From: Bacteroidota bacterium
Lineage (GTDB): Bacteria; Bacteroidota; Bacteroidia; UKL13-3
DNA: 41,148 bases
Direction: 5' to 3'
NCBI GenBank assembly: GCA_030680835.1
Contig: JAUXUD010000056.1
Coordinates: 1 to 41,148, forward strand
The notes beneath the pieces were generated by a model. It had not been told where the DNA came from. It made no database searches and was given only the letters and a program-made list of their open reading frames with translations. Of this stretch, positions 8,735-17,068 are shown in pieces; position 1 is the stretch's first letter, and every line of letters begins with the position of its first letter. Made by a program: the position numbers and the translations under genes.

Positions 8735-9449
8735 GCTCAATAAGTATTTTATTTAATCCGTAAAGTAATAAGTGTTCGTGTACAAATATGCTCTTTTTAA
8801 TGGGTTTTGCCAATATTGATGCATCACCCCCTGTTAAAAGTACTTTTAAATTTTTAAATTCCTTTTCATAATGGCTTATAAAATATTGAATTTCACCCAG
8901 CAAGCCATAAAAAGCCCCGCTTAACAAACAATGTTCTGTATCACTTCCCATAATTTCGTCGGGGACATTCCATACCGGTAAAGGGAGCTTACCGGTAAAA
9001 TGATTCATGGCTTGTAAGCGCATTTGCAATCCGGGGCTAATGTTGCCTCCGAGGTATTCTCCTTTATCTGTCAGTAAATCATAGGTAATGCAAGTTCCTG
9101 CATCAATAATCAGGCAGTTTCTGGCTTCATAAAAATGGCTGGCTCCGGCTACCAGTGCTTTTCGGTCTGAACCCAATGTATCTTTGCTTTTATAGTTGTT
9201 TATAAAAGGCAAGTGGGTATCTTTATCTAAAAACAAGATTTGTATTTCAGTCTTCAATTGGTTCAGCACTTTAGGGGTATGCAACGAAACATTGCTAAGT
9301 AAAATTTTAGAAATACCATATTCAATAACGATATCTATAATTTTATCCTCTTGCTCCCACGGTATCTCATCATACTGAAGCAATTTGTTTTCAAAAAAAA
9401 CACCCGTTTTCATACGGGTGTTCCCAATATCAATTACCAATGATTTCAT
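8724..9449 (-). CDS. coaX: Type III pantothenate kinase
   Basis: CoaX phosphorylates pantothenate in the first committed step of coenzyme A synthesis. The 241-residue protein has all the family motifs: the phosphate-binding DIGNTRMK beginning at D7, GSDRKALVAGA at 93-103 (pantothenate site), DAGTC at 116-120, and GGNISPG at 134-140. The length is normal for the family. The start ATG overlaps the birA stop in an ATGA, and its own end overlaps the barrel-protein gene, so expression is probably coupled in both directions. The adjacency of birA and coaX places two cofactor-handling enzymes at the head of this operon. Confidence 0.95.
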   Translation of the reverse strand: MKSLVIDIGNTRMKTGVFFENKLLQYDEIPWEQEDKIIDIVIEYGISKILLSNVSLHTPKVLNQLKTEIQILFLDKDTHLPFINNYKSKDTLGSDRKALVAGASHFYEARNCLIIDAGTCITYDLLTDKGEYLGGNISPGLQMRLQAMNHFTGKLPLPVWNVPDEIMGSDTEHCLLSGAFYGLLGEIQYFISHYEKEFKNLKVLLTGGDASILAKPIKKSIFVHEHLLLYGLNKILIEHVK

Positions 9450-10201
9450 TTCAGCGACAAAAATACAATTTCTTTATTTGCAAAACTTTGTACTTCATCA
9501 TTAATTAATAAATGCAGTCGGCCTTGTTTGTCCAAACCCAGTATTTGGGCTTCAATCTTTTCATCATTTAAAATAAAATGGGCGATTTCGCCTCTGCCAT
9601 ATAAAAACTTATGGTATAAGCTCCATAACGATGGCCATTGTTTCTGCCTGAGCAGCGTATAATAATCTCCGAGTTTTTCACAAACTATTTTTCTCACCTC
9701 GTTTACATCAAACTGCTTTCCGGCCAGCAGCGAAAGAGAGGACGCTTTTTTTGTTTCAAAAATACTTTGGTTAACATTCAAACCGATTCCGGCAATGGTG
9801 TGTTTTATTTTATTACCCTGTAACACATTTTCGAGCAAAATTCCTCCAACTTTTTTGTGGGCGGCATAAATATCATTCGGCCATTTTATATATGTTGCTT
9901 TTTTGAGCAATTGTTCAACCGCTTCCCTAAGGGCCAAACAAATACATACATTTAACCACAATTGTTCATCCGCATGTAAAAAATCGGGTAATAATAAAAC
10001 ACTCATTAGCAGGTTTTTACCAGATTCAGATTCCCAACTGGCCCCTTGCTGACCTCTGCCTGTCGCTTGAAAATTCGTATAAACAACCGCTCCTTCGGGT
10101 AATGTCTCGTGCGAATACAATAATTTCAGTGAATCATTGGTTGAAGCCGTTTCCTCAAAAAAAACAGTATGACTTCCAATAAGAGTTTGATTAGGTACCA
10201 A
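9446..10201 (-). CDS. birA: Biotin--[acetyl-CoA-carboxylase] ligase, no DNA-binding domain
   Basis: This enzyme activates biotin with ATP and attaches it to the carrier lysine of biotin-dependent carboxylases. The 251-residue protein shows the biotin/ATP loop GRGQQGASW at 48-56, KWPNDIY at 106-112 and KVGGILLE at 117-124. A small C-terminal domain follows. It lacks the N-terminal helix-turn-helix of the Escherichia coli protein, so it should be a ligase only and not a repressor. The start is taken as TTG at 10201: the upstream frame closes at a TAA four codons earlier, and no in-frame ATG precedes the conserved FFEETASTN segment. A promoter candidate lies about 20 bases upstream. Confidence 0.92.
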   Translation of the reverse strand: MVPNQTLIGSHTVFFEETASTNDSLKLLYSHETLPEGAVVYTNFQATGRGQQGASWESESGKNLLMSVLLLPDFLHADEQLWLNVCICLALREAVEQLLKKATYIKWPNDIYAAHKKVGGILLENVLQGNKIKHTIAGIGLNVNQSIFETKKASSLSLLAGKQFDVNEVRKIVCEKLGDYYTLLRQKQWPSLWSLYHKFLYGRGEIAHFILNDEKIEAQILGLDKQGRLHLLINDEVQSFANKEIVFLSLK

Positions 10202-10250
10202 GAAATGTGCTTAATTTGCATCAAATTTACTCCTTTTTCTAAATGGCAAA
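10186..10250. promoter_or_regulatory. Candidate divergent promoters for birA and rsfS
   Basis: On the minus strand, TAAATTTG (plus-strand 10222-10229) matches the Bacteroidota TAnnTTTG box exactly, with TTTG 17 bases upstream (10247-10250). This would drive birA. On the plus strand, TTAATTTG at 10211-10218 is one mismatch from consensus, with TTTG at 10186-10189, 21 bases upstream, and would drive rsfS. The two boxes face each other as a near-palindrome, and each upstream element lies inside the other gene's 5' end. The spacing is plausible, but AT-rich DNA makes chance matches common. Confidence 0.4.
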
Positions 10251-10743
10251 ATCACCGGCAAAAAAAATTGCAAAAAAAACAGCTCCCAAAAAAGCAGTTG
10301 CAAAAAAAACAGTGGCTAAAAAAGTCGCTGTCAAAAAAATTCCTGCTAAAAAAATAGCAGTCAAAAAAGCAAAAGAAATTAAAGTTATGGATGCGGGCGA
10401 ATTGCTCGCACTCACTGTTGCGCAAGGCATGTACGAGCGTAAGGCTGAAAATATCCGGATTCTTGACATGCGAAATATTGCCGGCGCATCGGCAGATTTT
10501 TTTGTAATTTCACATGCTTCAAATGATAAACAAGTGGAAGCAATTGCCAAAAGTGCAGAGGAAGAAGTTAAGAAAAAATTAAGAGAAAACCCGCTCCACA
10601 GGGAGGGTTTTGAGAACCTGGAATGGATATTATTAGACTATTTTAATGTGGTTGCACATATTTTTCTGGAAGAAAAACGAGATTTTTACGGAATTGAACA
10701 ACTTTGGGGGGATGCAAAAGAGATTGTCTTCAAAGGAAAATAA
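10243..10743 (+). CDS. rsfS: Ribosome silencing factor RsfS with lysine-repeat N-terminal extension
   Basis: RsfS binds ribosomal protein uL14 on the large subunit and blocks subunit joining when nutrients run low. Residues about 50-166 form the usual domain: ENIRILDMRNIAGASADFFV (69-88), then HASNDKQVEAIA and, near the end, WILLDYFNVVAHIF. Ahead of it is an extension with 19 lysines in the first 47 residues, built from KK pairs at a five-residue period (11-12, 16-17 and so on to 41-42) separated by Ala/Val/Thr/Pro. This resembles histone H1/HC1-type tails. The start ATG at 10243 is the only good one ahead of the tail. A shorter start at Met49 would remove it entirely. Divergent from birA, as often seen in Bacteroidota. 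Confidence 0.9.
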   Translation: MAKSPAKKIAKKTAPKKAVAKKTVAKKVAVKKIPAKKIAVKKAKEIKVMDAGELLALTVAQGMYERKAENIRILDMRNIAGASADFFVISHASNDKQVEAIAKSAEEEVKKKLRENPLHREGFENLEWILLDYFNVVAHIFLEEKRDFYGIEQLWGDAKEIVFKGK

Positions 10744-10805
10744 ACTTGAGGAAGCGTATTCCGAAAAAAAAATTATTTTAGCCCTTTAAATACAAAAGTA
10801 ATTTA

Positions 10806-12482
10806 ATGAAAAAACATGTACTCACGGTTTCATTGCTTGTTCTGTTTTTCAATGTATTTGCACAGGAACCTGAAAAAAAAACAGACAAAGGTGAATTCTC
10901 CGGAAATTTTCAAACCAATGTGCAATTTTATGTAAAAGACAGCAGCATTGGGGCAACCACTACCCAATATCAAAAAGAACTATCGAGCACCGATGCCTGG
11001 CTTTTATTAAACTACAAATACAGTGGTTATATTTTTACGGCCCGTTTCGATTTGTTTAACAATTCACCTTTATGGAACCCGCAGGAAGCTTATACTAAAA
11101 GCGGCATTGGAATCTGGACCATCAGCAAAGACATTGAAAAGCTCAATGTAACTGCAGGTTATTTTTATGATCAGTTTGCAAGCGGAATGGTTTTCAGGGC
11201 ATATGAAGACCGGAATATTGGACTGGATTTTGGAATACAGGGTGTGCGCCTACGCTGGCAACCTACAAATAATACTATTGTAAAAGTATTTACCGGTATG
11301 CAAAAATACCGCTTTGATTTGAGGCCCGTTGTTTTAAAAGGATTTAATGCTGAGCAACATTATGATATAGCCGATAATTTTAGTGTAGAGCCCGGTGCCA
11401 GCCTGGTAAACCGTACCATTGATAATAATACCATGAACATTATGGCTTCCACAATTAATAACTACGATTTGGAAGATCGGTTTTACCCAAAGTATAATGT
11501 TTTTGTTTATAATGTTTATAATACCTTAAGATATAAAAATTTTGCATGGTATATTGAATATGCAGCCAAAACAGAAGAGGCCATTATCAATCCCATTAAT
11601 AACCAAATGGAGTTGCATCCCGGCAATGTAATGTTAACGAGTATGTCGTATTCAACCAAAGGTCTGGGTTTAAATGTGCAATACCGGCACATCAATAAAT
11701 TTTCATTCCGGACTTCCCCCATTGAAAACCAGAACCTGGGTATGATTGCCTATATGCCCAGCATCACCCGGCAAAATGTTTACCGCTTACTGGCTCGTTA
11801 CAATGCATTTACCCAGGAGTTTGGCGAAAACGGATTGCAACTTGAGTTTAGCTGGAAACCCAAGTTTTTAAAGAAATACCAGACACAGTTTAACTTCAAC
11901 ACATCACTGGCTACAGGCATTGGCAGCTTTAAAGGAAAAACTGTTAACCCCCTGAATACCGATAAAGATACTGCCCGCTATTTCCGGGAATTTTATTTTG
12001 AAGTACAGCATCGGTTCAACAAAAAGTTTAAATTATTATTGGGCTTACAAAATATTAATTATAACCAGCAGTTGTTCGAAGCAAAACCAGATGTGCCTTA
12101 TGTGATTGCCAATACCGTTTTTGGCGAAGCTACCTACAAATTATCTACCAGAAAATCGCTTCGTGTTGAAGCCCAATATTTAAAAACAAAGCAGGATTTG
12201 GGTAGTTTTGCCAATGGATTACTGGAATACAATTTTGCACCGCTTTCCATAAGTGTGGGAGATATGGTAAATGTGAATCCAGGATTCAGAAACCAGCCTG
12301 CTGCAGGTGAATCGTTTAAACTGGTTCATTACTGGAATATTTTTTGTGCCTATTCGCATAACAATACGCGTTTTACTGCAGGCTATATTCGTCAGGTAGA
12401 AGGTGTAAATTGTACTGGTGGGGTATGCAGGGTTGAACCTGCATTTAGTGGAATGAGATTAACATTATCAACTAATTTTTAA
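10806..12482 (+). CDS. DUF6029-like outer-membrane beta-barrel protein
   Basis: This 558-residue protein has a clear signal peptide (MKKHVLTVSLLVLFFNVFAQ). Its mature part is long and rich in aromatic beta-strands, ending in a barrel-like strand (MRLTLSTNF). The early segments FSGNFQTNVQFYVKDSSIGA and the later AGYFYDQFASGMVFRAYEDR match what is known of the DUF6029 family, whose members are about this length and confined to Bacteroidota. The function of the family is not established. The next gene starts four bases after the stop, and that Omp28-like lipoprotein is a usual partner of DUF6029 proteins, which points to a shared surface role. Confidence 0.75.
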   Translation: MKKHVLTVSLLVLFFNVFAQEPEKKTDKGEFSGNFQTNVQFYVKDSSIGATTTQYQKELSSTDAWLLLNYKYSGYIFTARFDLFNNSPLWNPQEAYTKSGIGIWTISKDIEKLNVTAGYFYDQFASGMVFRAYEDRNIGLDFGIQGVRLRWQPTNNTIVKVFTGMQKYRFDLRPVVLKGFNAEQHYDIADNFSVEPGASLVNRTIDNNTMNIMASTINNYDLEDRFYPKYNVFVYNVYNTLRYKNFAWYIEYAAKTEEAIINPINNQMELHPGNVMLTSMSYSTKGLGLNVQYRHINKFSFRTSPIENQNLGMIAYMPSITRQNVYRLLARYNAFTQEFGENGLQLEFSWKPKFLKKYQTQFNFNTSLATGIGSFKGKTVNPLNTDKDTARYFREFYFEVQHRFNKKFKLLLGLQNINYNQQLFEAKPDVPYVIANTVFGEATYKLSTRKSLRVEAQYLKTKQDLGSFANGLLEYNFAPLSISVGDMVNVNPGFRNQPAAGESFKLVHYWNIFCAYSHNNTRFTAGYIRQVEGVNCTGGVCRVEPAFSGMRLTLSTNF

Positions 12483-12486
12483 AATT

Positions 12487-13383
12487 ATGAAACCGATTCA
12501 TTCATTATTTTTTGCTGTTTGTTTATCCCTGTTTATTTTATCATGTAAAGAAACGCCTCCTTACATTAATATGGTTCCTTCACATGTGGCAACAGATACC
12601 AATTATCTTTCGCTTCCTGCACCTTCTCCAGAGCAAAAAAACGCAGTCATCGAAGAGTTTACCGGCGTTCGTTGTCCAAATTGCCCGGCCGCACAAAAAG
12701 AAGCAGCGGCAATAGCTACCAATAATCCAAACCGCGTTCATATAATTACCATACATCCCTTTGATAAAGTGAATCCGTTAACTACACCTTTTTCCTCCAG
12801 CGATCCACACCCGAGTAAATACGACTTTAGAACCCTTGCAGGGGCCAAAATCTTTGAGTTGGTTGGACCAACAAATTCATTACCAATAGGTAGTGTAAAC
12901 AGAATACTCTTCCCGGGTGAAACCAGCCGGAATATTGATTATCAAAAGTGGGCTGCCCATGTAAATTCTCAATTAAGCATTCCTACGCCGCTTAACATTG
13001 CTTTAAAAGCAAAAAATACAAACGATTCCATTACCATAGATGTAACATTAAAATATACCGATTTTGTTGCAGATAGTGCACAGTATTTAACTCTGGTAAT
13101 TATTGAAAGCGGAATGATAGATCCTCAGGAAAGCACCAATACGGGTGGACAGAAAATAATTGTGGAAGACTATGAACACAAACATGTATTAAGAGCTATT
13201 GTAACCGATTACTATGGTGATTTATTGAAAGCAAAACTGGAACCCGGCAGAGTTTTTTTTAAACGATATACTTACAAGCGTGATACATCCTGGGTTAAAA
13301 CAAATCTGGATATTGTTGCCATGGTTCATTTAAATACCACCAAACAGAATGTAATTCATTCAAAAGAAGCACATGTTGAATAG
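12487..13383 (+). CDS. Omp28-related lipoprotein with thioredoxin-like CxxC
   Basis: The 298-residue product begins with a lipoprotein signal (MKPIHSLFFAVCLSLFILSC, lipid-attachment Cys20). It then has the Omp28-family core starting at AVIEEFTGVRCPNCPAAQKE, with a thioredoxin-type CPNC at 63-66. The following helix, HIITIHPFDK strand and the SLPIGSVNR turn (residues about 134-142) with its likely cis-Pro fit a thioredoxin fold. A C-terminal beta domain (about 170-298) follows. Omp28 proteins are surface lipoproteins; a redox role is inferred only from the CxxC. It lies four bases after the DUF6029 gene and overlaps the next gene by 11 bases. Confidence 0.8.
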   Translation: MKPIHSLFFAVCLSLFILSCKETPPYINMVPSHVATDTNYLSLPAPSPEQKNAVIEEFTGVRCPNCPAAQKEAAAIATNNPNRVHIITIHPFDKVNPLTTPFSSSDPHPSKYDFRTLAGAKIFELVGPTNSLPIGSVNRILFPGETSRNIDYQKWAAHVNSQLSIPTPLNIALKAKNTNDSITIDVTLKYTDFVADSAQYLTLVIIESGMIDPQESTNTGGQKIIVEDYEHKHVLRAIVTDYYGDLLKAKLEPGRVFFKRYTYKRDTSWVKTNLDIVAMVHLNTTKQNVIHSKEAHVE

Positions 13384-14026
13384 GTTTAGCTGTTTGTTTT
13401 TTGCCGGTTTGTTTTTTTATGCATGCAAAAATGAAACCGATAACAAATACCGTCAAAGCATTGCTGCCAGCCGCATGCAAATAAATGCTACTTTTTTTGA
13501 TCCCACACAAACCCCGCTCGACAGCATCACATTTTCACATTTTAAGGGCATCAAATTTTTTCCCATCAACGCGGCTTATAAAGTTAAAGCAAAGCTTGAA
13601 CCGATTAAGGATACAACAATTTTTGAATTGCTGCATTCGCATAATGCAAGCAAGCCTTACCGCAATTATGCACTGGCAACATTTGAACTAAACGGAAAAA
13701 CTTTTTCACTCAGAGTTCTGGAAGCCGCAATACATAAAGCAGGTTATGAAAATTATTTACTCATCCCCTTTATGGATGAAACCAATTCGGAAGAAACATA
13801 CGGTGGTGGAAGATATATAGATATAGAAAAACCCATATCCGGCGAATCGGATAAGCAACAGATTGAAATAGACTTTAACCTGGCCTATAATCCTTACTGT
13901 GCATATAACAACAGCTATACTTGTCCCATACCTCCAAAGGAAAATAACTTAGCAACCCGGATTGAAGCAGGAATGAAATACGATGCCCTGGAATTTGAAG
14001 AAATCCATCTCTCAGGCAAACACTAA
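13373..14026 (+). CDS. DUF1684 domain lipoprotein
   Basis: The 217-residue protein has a lipoprotein signal ending FFYAC (Cys18) and the DUF1684 core: LLIPFMDETNSEETYGGGRY (about 134-153), then LAYNPYCAYNNSYTCPIPP (about 174-192), with its paired cysteines. The function of DUF1684 is unknown. Its ATG lies inside the preceding Omp28-like gene, so the two are probably translationally coupled. The TAA stop overlaps the stop of the convergent barrel gene by three bases, leaving no terminator between them. Confidence 0.85.
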   Translation: MLNRFSCLFFAGLFFYACKNETDNKYRQSIAASRMQINATFFDPTQTPLDSITFSHFKGIKFFPINAAYKVKAKLEPIKDTTIFELLHSHNASKPYRNYALATFELNGKTFSLRVLEAAIHKAGYENYLLIPFMDETNSEETYGGGRYIDIEKPISGESDKQQIEIDFNLAYNPYCAYNNSYTCPIPPKENNLATRIEAGMKYDALEFEEIHLSGKH

Positions 14027-15105
14027 CGATATAAACTATACGTTAAACGCGCGTCAATAAAATACGCTTTTTGCATACTTGCATTCAGGTTCAAACCTAC
14101 TCTGATTTCCTTATTTAATTTATAACTGATTCCCCAGCGATGGTATGCACGAAAAAATTCGGGGTTATCTTTAAACACCCAATATCCCAGTTGCTGACTA
14201 AAAATGCAACGGTTAAATAAAAACTCATGCCCTATCATTATTCCGGCCATTATACTGCTTAAATCCCGATCCCAATATTTGTTTTCCAGATAATACTTAT
14301 TGCTATAATCTTCCAAAGCCTCTGCAGCAAAAGTCCATCCATGAATTTTACCCAACCTGTAAGTAACTTGAGCACCCATACCATAAACCCAAAACCGCAT
14401 ATTCTTTCGCACAGATAATGATTTGTTTGATCCAAATAGTATAAAATCAAAACGCCATCTTTCGGGGTAAAAAAATAATTTTCCAATGGGTTTCTCATTC
14501 TTTAAAAATGTATAATTCAAACCCATACCCACATTGGGGAAATTTACACCCAGGTTCGGATTTTTTACGTTGCCGTTTGAAAAATGACTATACGTTGCCG
14601 ATGCAAAAACATTTATTTTTTTCCCTGCTTTAATATAGGCCATCAAACCCAATCCCAGGTAACCGTTAATATGTGTACTGTACACAATATTGTCTGAATC
14701 CACCGTATTGGCATTAAATGGATTTGTGGCATAACCCAGTCCCCCCGCAGCACGCAATCTTAGCGAAAACCGGGGTTTGTCAATCAGAAAGGGTTCGATA
14801 AAATAGGAAGCGTTTAATGTATTTCCAAGTAATGAGTTATTAAAATGCATGAACTGTAAACTAAATCCACTGTTGAATTTTCTGTTTGCATATCCATATG
14901 CTGTTTCATCCAAACGCACCCGGTTCAAATCAATTTGTATTCCGTTTGCTCTGGTGCCTTTCATGTATGAAATGGCCTTATCGTGAATAAATAAAAATGC
15001 CTGAATGTTTTGAACACCGAATGACCATTCCAGTTTTTTCAGTTCCTGTGCAAAAATGGAATGGGATATAAGCCAAACACAAAACAGAAATCCAAACTTT
15101 CTCAT
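14023..15105 (-). CDS. PagL-like acyloxyacyl hydrolase / outer-membrane barrel
   Basis: The 360-residue product has a signal peptide (MRKFGFLFCVWLISHSIFAQ) followed by aromatic beta-strands. Residues 172-192 contain YSHFSNGNVKNPNLGVN, which matches the PagL (lipid A 3-O-deacylase) active-site strand, with candidate catalytic His174 and Ser176. The catalytic Glu was not assigned. It is about twice the length of proteobacterial PagL, so the second half (from about 205) is an added barrel section or a longer barrel, as is common for Bacteroidota proteins annotated acyloxyacyl hydrolase. If active it would remove an acyl chain from lipid A. It follows the permease gene directly, one base after the permease start region's end, on the same strand. 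Confidence 0.7.
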   Translation of the reverse strand: MRKFGFLFCVWLISHSIFAQELKKLEWSFGVQNIQAFLFIHDKAISYMKGTRANGIQIDLNRVRLDETAYGYANRKFNSGFSLQFMHFNNSLLGNTLNASYFIEPFLIDKPRFSLRLRAAGGLGYATNPFNANTVDSDNIVYSTHINGYLGLGLMAYIKAGKKINVFASATYSHFSNGNVKNPNLGVNFPNVGMGLNYTFLKNEKPIGKLFFYPERWRFDFILFGSNKSLSVRKNMRFWVYGMGAQVTYRLGKIHGWTFAAEALEDYSNKYYLENKYWDRDLSSIMAGIMIGHEFLFNRCIFSQQLGYWVFKDNPEFFRAYHRWGISYKLNKEIRVGLNLNASMQKAYFIDARLTYSLYR

Positions 15106-16461
15106 TTACTTTTGATTCCTTTGGATCAGCCAGTAAACCGGAACTCCTGCCAAAACAATAGCAAGACCCGGATAACTGTAATTGGGTTTATATATTAACA
15201 AACTCACACATATAATACTTGCCATAATAATATAAACAGCAGGAACAATCGGATATGCAAATACTTTATAAGGCCGAACCAAATCGGGTTGCTTTTTTCT
15301 TAACACAAAAACAGCGGCAACTGTTAAAATATAAAACAGCAAAACAGCAAAAACCACATAGTCGAGTAAATCTCCGTATGAACCGCTTAATGTTAACAAG
15401 CTCGCCCACACTGCCTGCATCACAAGTGCTTTTTGAGGTGAATGATTTTTGTTTAATACTGCAGCCTGCTTTAAAAAATATCCATCTTTGGCCATCGCAT
15501 AATATACACGCGCCCCGCTTAATGTAAGTCCGTTAATGCAACCAAAAGTAGATACCATTATAAGCAAAGCCATTAATACCGAACCAACCTGACCAAAAAC
15601 GGTTAACATTAATAAGGTTCCAACTCTATCTGATTCGGCATGTTGAATTCCTTCAAACGATATTGCATTTACATAAACCAGGTTGCTTAGTAAATACAAT
15701 AAGGTAACCGCGCCCGTACCCAGCAATAAAGAGTAGGGCAAGGTTCTTTCGGGCTTGTCAATTTCGCTTGCGGTAAAAGTAATATTGTTCCAGGCATCAC
15801 TCGAAAACAGCGAACCTACCATAGCTGCAGCAAATATTCCTATTCCCAATTCACCGATATTTAATTTGGCTGCATCAAATTTCCAATGTATGGTTGGAGA
15901 TTGCCACACAAAATAAAAACCGGCGGCTATCACAAATAGCAATGCTGCAATTTTACTCAGCGTAAAAATATTTTGTATAAAGGCCCCTTGTTTAACTTCC
16001 CTGAAATTACTAAAAGTTAAAAGCCAAATCACTGCAATAGCCAATAACTGAACCGTACTTATATGAAACGAACCGATGCTGAACAATGCATTTTTTTCTG
16101 AAATTACCGGCAGCAACACCCCCGTAAATTTAGCAAAGGCCACTCCCACTGCTGCAATGGTTCCTGTTTGAATCACTGCAAAAAGAGTCCAGCCATATAA
16201 AAATCCAAACAATTTTCCATACGCTTCTTTCAGGTAAATATACTGACCACCAGCTTTGGGCATGGCCGCTCCCAGCTCGGCATAACTCAGTGCCGCAAAA
16301 AAAGTCATTATGCCCGTAAGCAGCCAGGCCAGCAATAAATTCTCCACACTCAAAAGGTCCCGGCTCATTCCGGCCGATACAATAAATATTCCTGAACCAA
16401 TCATGCTGCCGATAACGAGCATGGTACTGTCCAACAGGTTTAACTTTTTTTGTGACTTCAA
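15106..16461 (-). CDS. APC-family amino acid permease
   Basis: This is a 451-residue inner-membrane transporter with about 12 hydrophobic segments. The N-terminal motif MLVIGSMIGSGIFIVSAG (about 14-31) is the broken first helix that binds the substrate amino group in the APC superfamily, and AMPKAGGQYIYLKEAYG (about 65-81) is the typical TM2-TM3 loop. The substrate cannot be assigned. The start is taken as TTG at 16461, because the frame upstream meets a stop and the next ATG (residue 14) would remove the conserved lead-in to helix 1. It ends immediately before the PagL-like gene's ATG and lies 28 bases downstream of gmhB. Confidence 0.88.
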   Translation of the reverse strand: MKSQKKLNLLDSTMLVIGSMIGSGIFIVSAGMSRDLLSVENLLLAWLLTGIMTFFAALSYAELGAAMPKAGGQYIYLKEAYGKLFGFLYGWTLFAVIQTGTIAAVGVAFAKFTGVLLPVISEKNALFSIGSFHISTVQLLAIAVIWLLTFSNFREVKQGAFIQNIFTLSKIAALLFVIAAGFYFVWQSPTIHWKFDAAKLNIGELGIGIFAAAMVGSLFSSDAWNNITFTASEIDKPERTLPYSLLLGTGAVTLLYLLSNLVYVNAISFEGIQHAESDRVGTLLMLTVFGQVGSVLMALLIMVSTFGCINGLTLSGARVYYAMAKDGYFLKQAAVLNKNHSPQKALVMQAVWASLLTLSGSYGDLLDYVVFAVLLFYILTVAAVFVLRKKQPDLVRPYKVFAYPIVPAVYIIMASIICVSLLIYKPNYSYPGLAIVLAGVPVYWLIQRNQK

Positions 16462-16489
16462 ATTTTGTTTATATTAATAAGCAATGATA

Positions 16490-16993
16490 CTATTTTTTTT
16501 GTAGTGTCGAGCAAAGTAGAGACACCCATGACGTCCAGTCTTCGTTGGGTTCAATAAAAACACCTTTAACACCTGCTGCTTCCCCGCATTCGATATCTCT
16601 TATTTTATCGCCAATAAAAAAAGATTGAGCCGGGTCTATATTGTATTTACTCAGTGCTTTTTCAACCAATAATGAGCCCGGTTTACGGCACAAACAATTT
16701 CCCAAAATGGGGTGATGCGGACAAAAATAGATGTCGGTCAATATCACCCCGTTTTTTAACAATTCGCCTCTCAGATAATTATGCATCTTATTTAATTCAT
16801 CAAGGGTATACAATTTTTTTGCAATGCCTCCCTGATTGGTAATTACAATTAATAAATATCCATGCTGTTGTAATATTTTGAGGCCTTCAAAAACATGTGG
16901 TAAAATAAAAAAATCTTCATAACATGTAATATAATCACCCAGTTCCTTGTTTAATACCCCATCTCTGTCTAAAAATATTGCTTTATTTTTCAT
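16490..16993 (-). CDS. gmhB: D-glycero-manno-heptose-1,7-bisphosphate 7-phosphatase (GmhB-type HAD-IIIA)
   Basis: From the ATG at 16993 the product is 167 residues starting MKNKAIFLDRDGVLN, the HAD nucleophile motif (Asp9, Asp11). ITNQGG (51-56) is motif II, and FIGDKIRDIECG (126-137) carries the Mg-binding aspartates. A zinc loop, CPHHPILGNCLCRKP, has Cys91, His93, Cys100 and Cys102, as in GmhB. The enzyme removes the C7 phosphate during ADP-heptose synthesis for LPS core. An alternative ATG at 17026 would add 11 residues ahead of the normal family start. Related HisB-N phosphatases share the fold, so the substrate is inferred. Confidence 0.85.
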   Translation of the reverse strand: MKNKAIFLDRDGVLNKELGDYITCYEDFFILPHVFEGLKILQQHGYLLIVITNQGGIAKKLYTLDELNKMHNYLRGELLKNGVILTDIYFCPHHPILGNCLCRKPGSLLVEKALSKYNIDPAQSFFIGDKIRDIECGEAAGVKGVFIEPNEDWTSWVSLLCSTLQKK

Positions 16994-17068
16994 AAATTGT
17001 GCCGCTAAGTAAGTATATATTCGCATAAAATCGAAAATTTCAAGTTCAAAACCTATTATTGAAACATC

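Noticed and set aside
10239-10550. 103-residue minus-strand frame opposite rsfS, Ala/Phe-rich
   Set aside because: It is the complement of the lysine repeat and shows no family resemblance; rsfS is certain.
16994-17026. Upstream ATG (17026) as the gmhB start
   Set aside because: It adds 11 residues before the normal GmhB/HAD N-terminus, which begins a few residues ahead of the FLDRDG motif.
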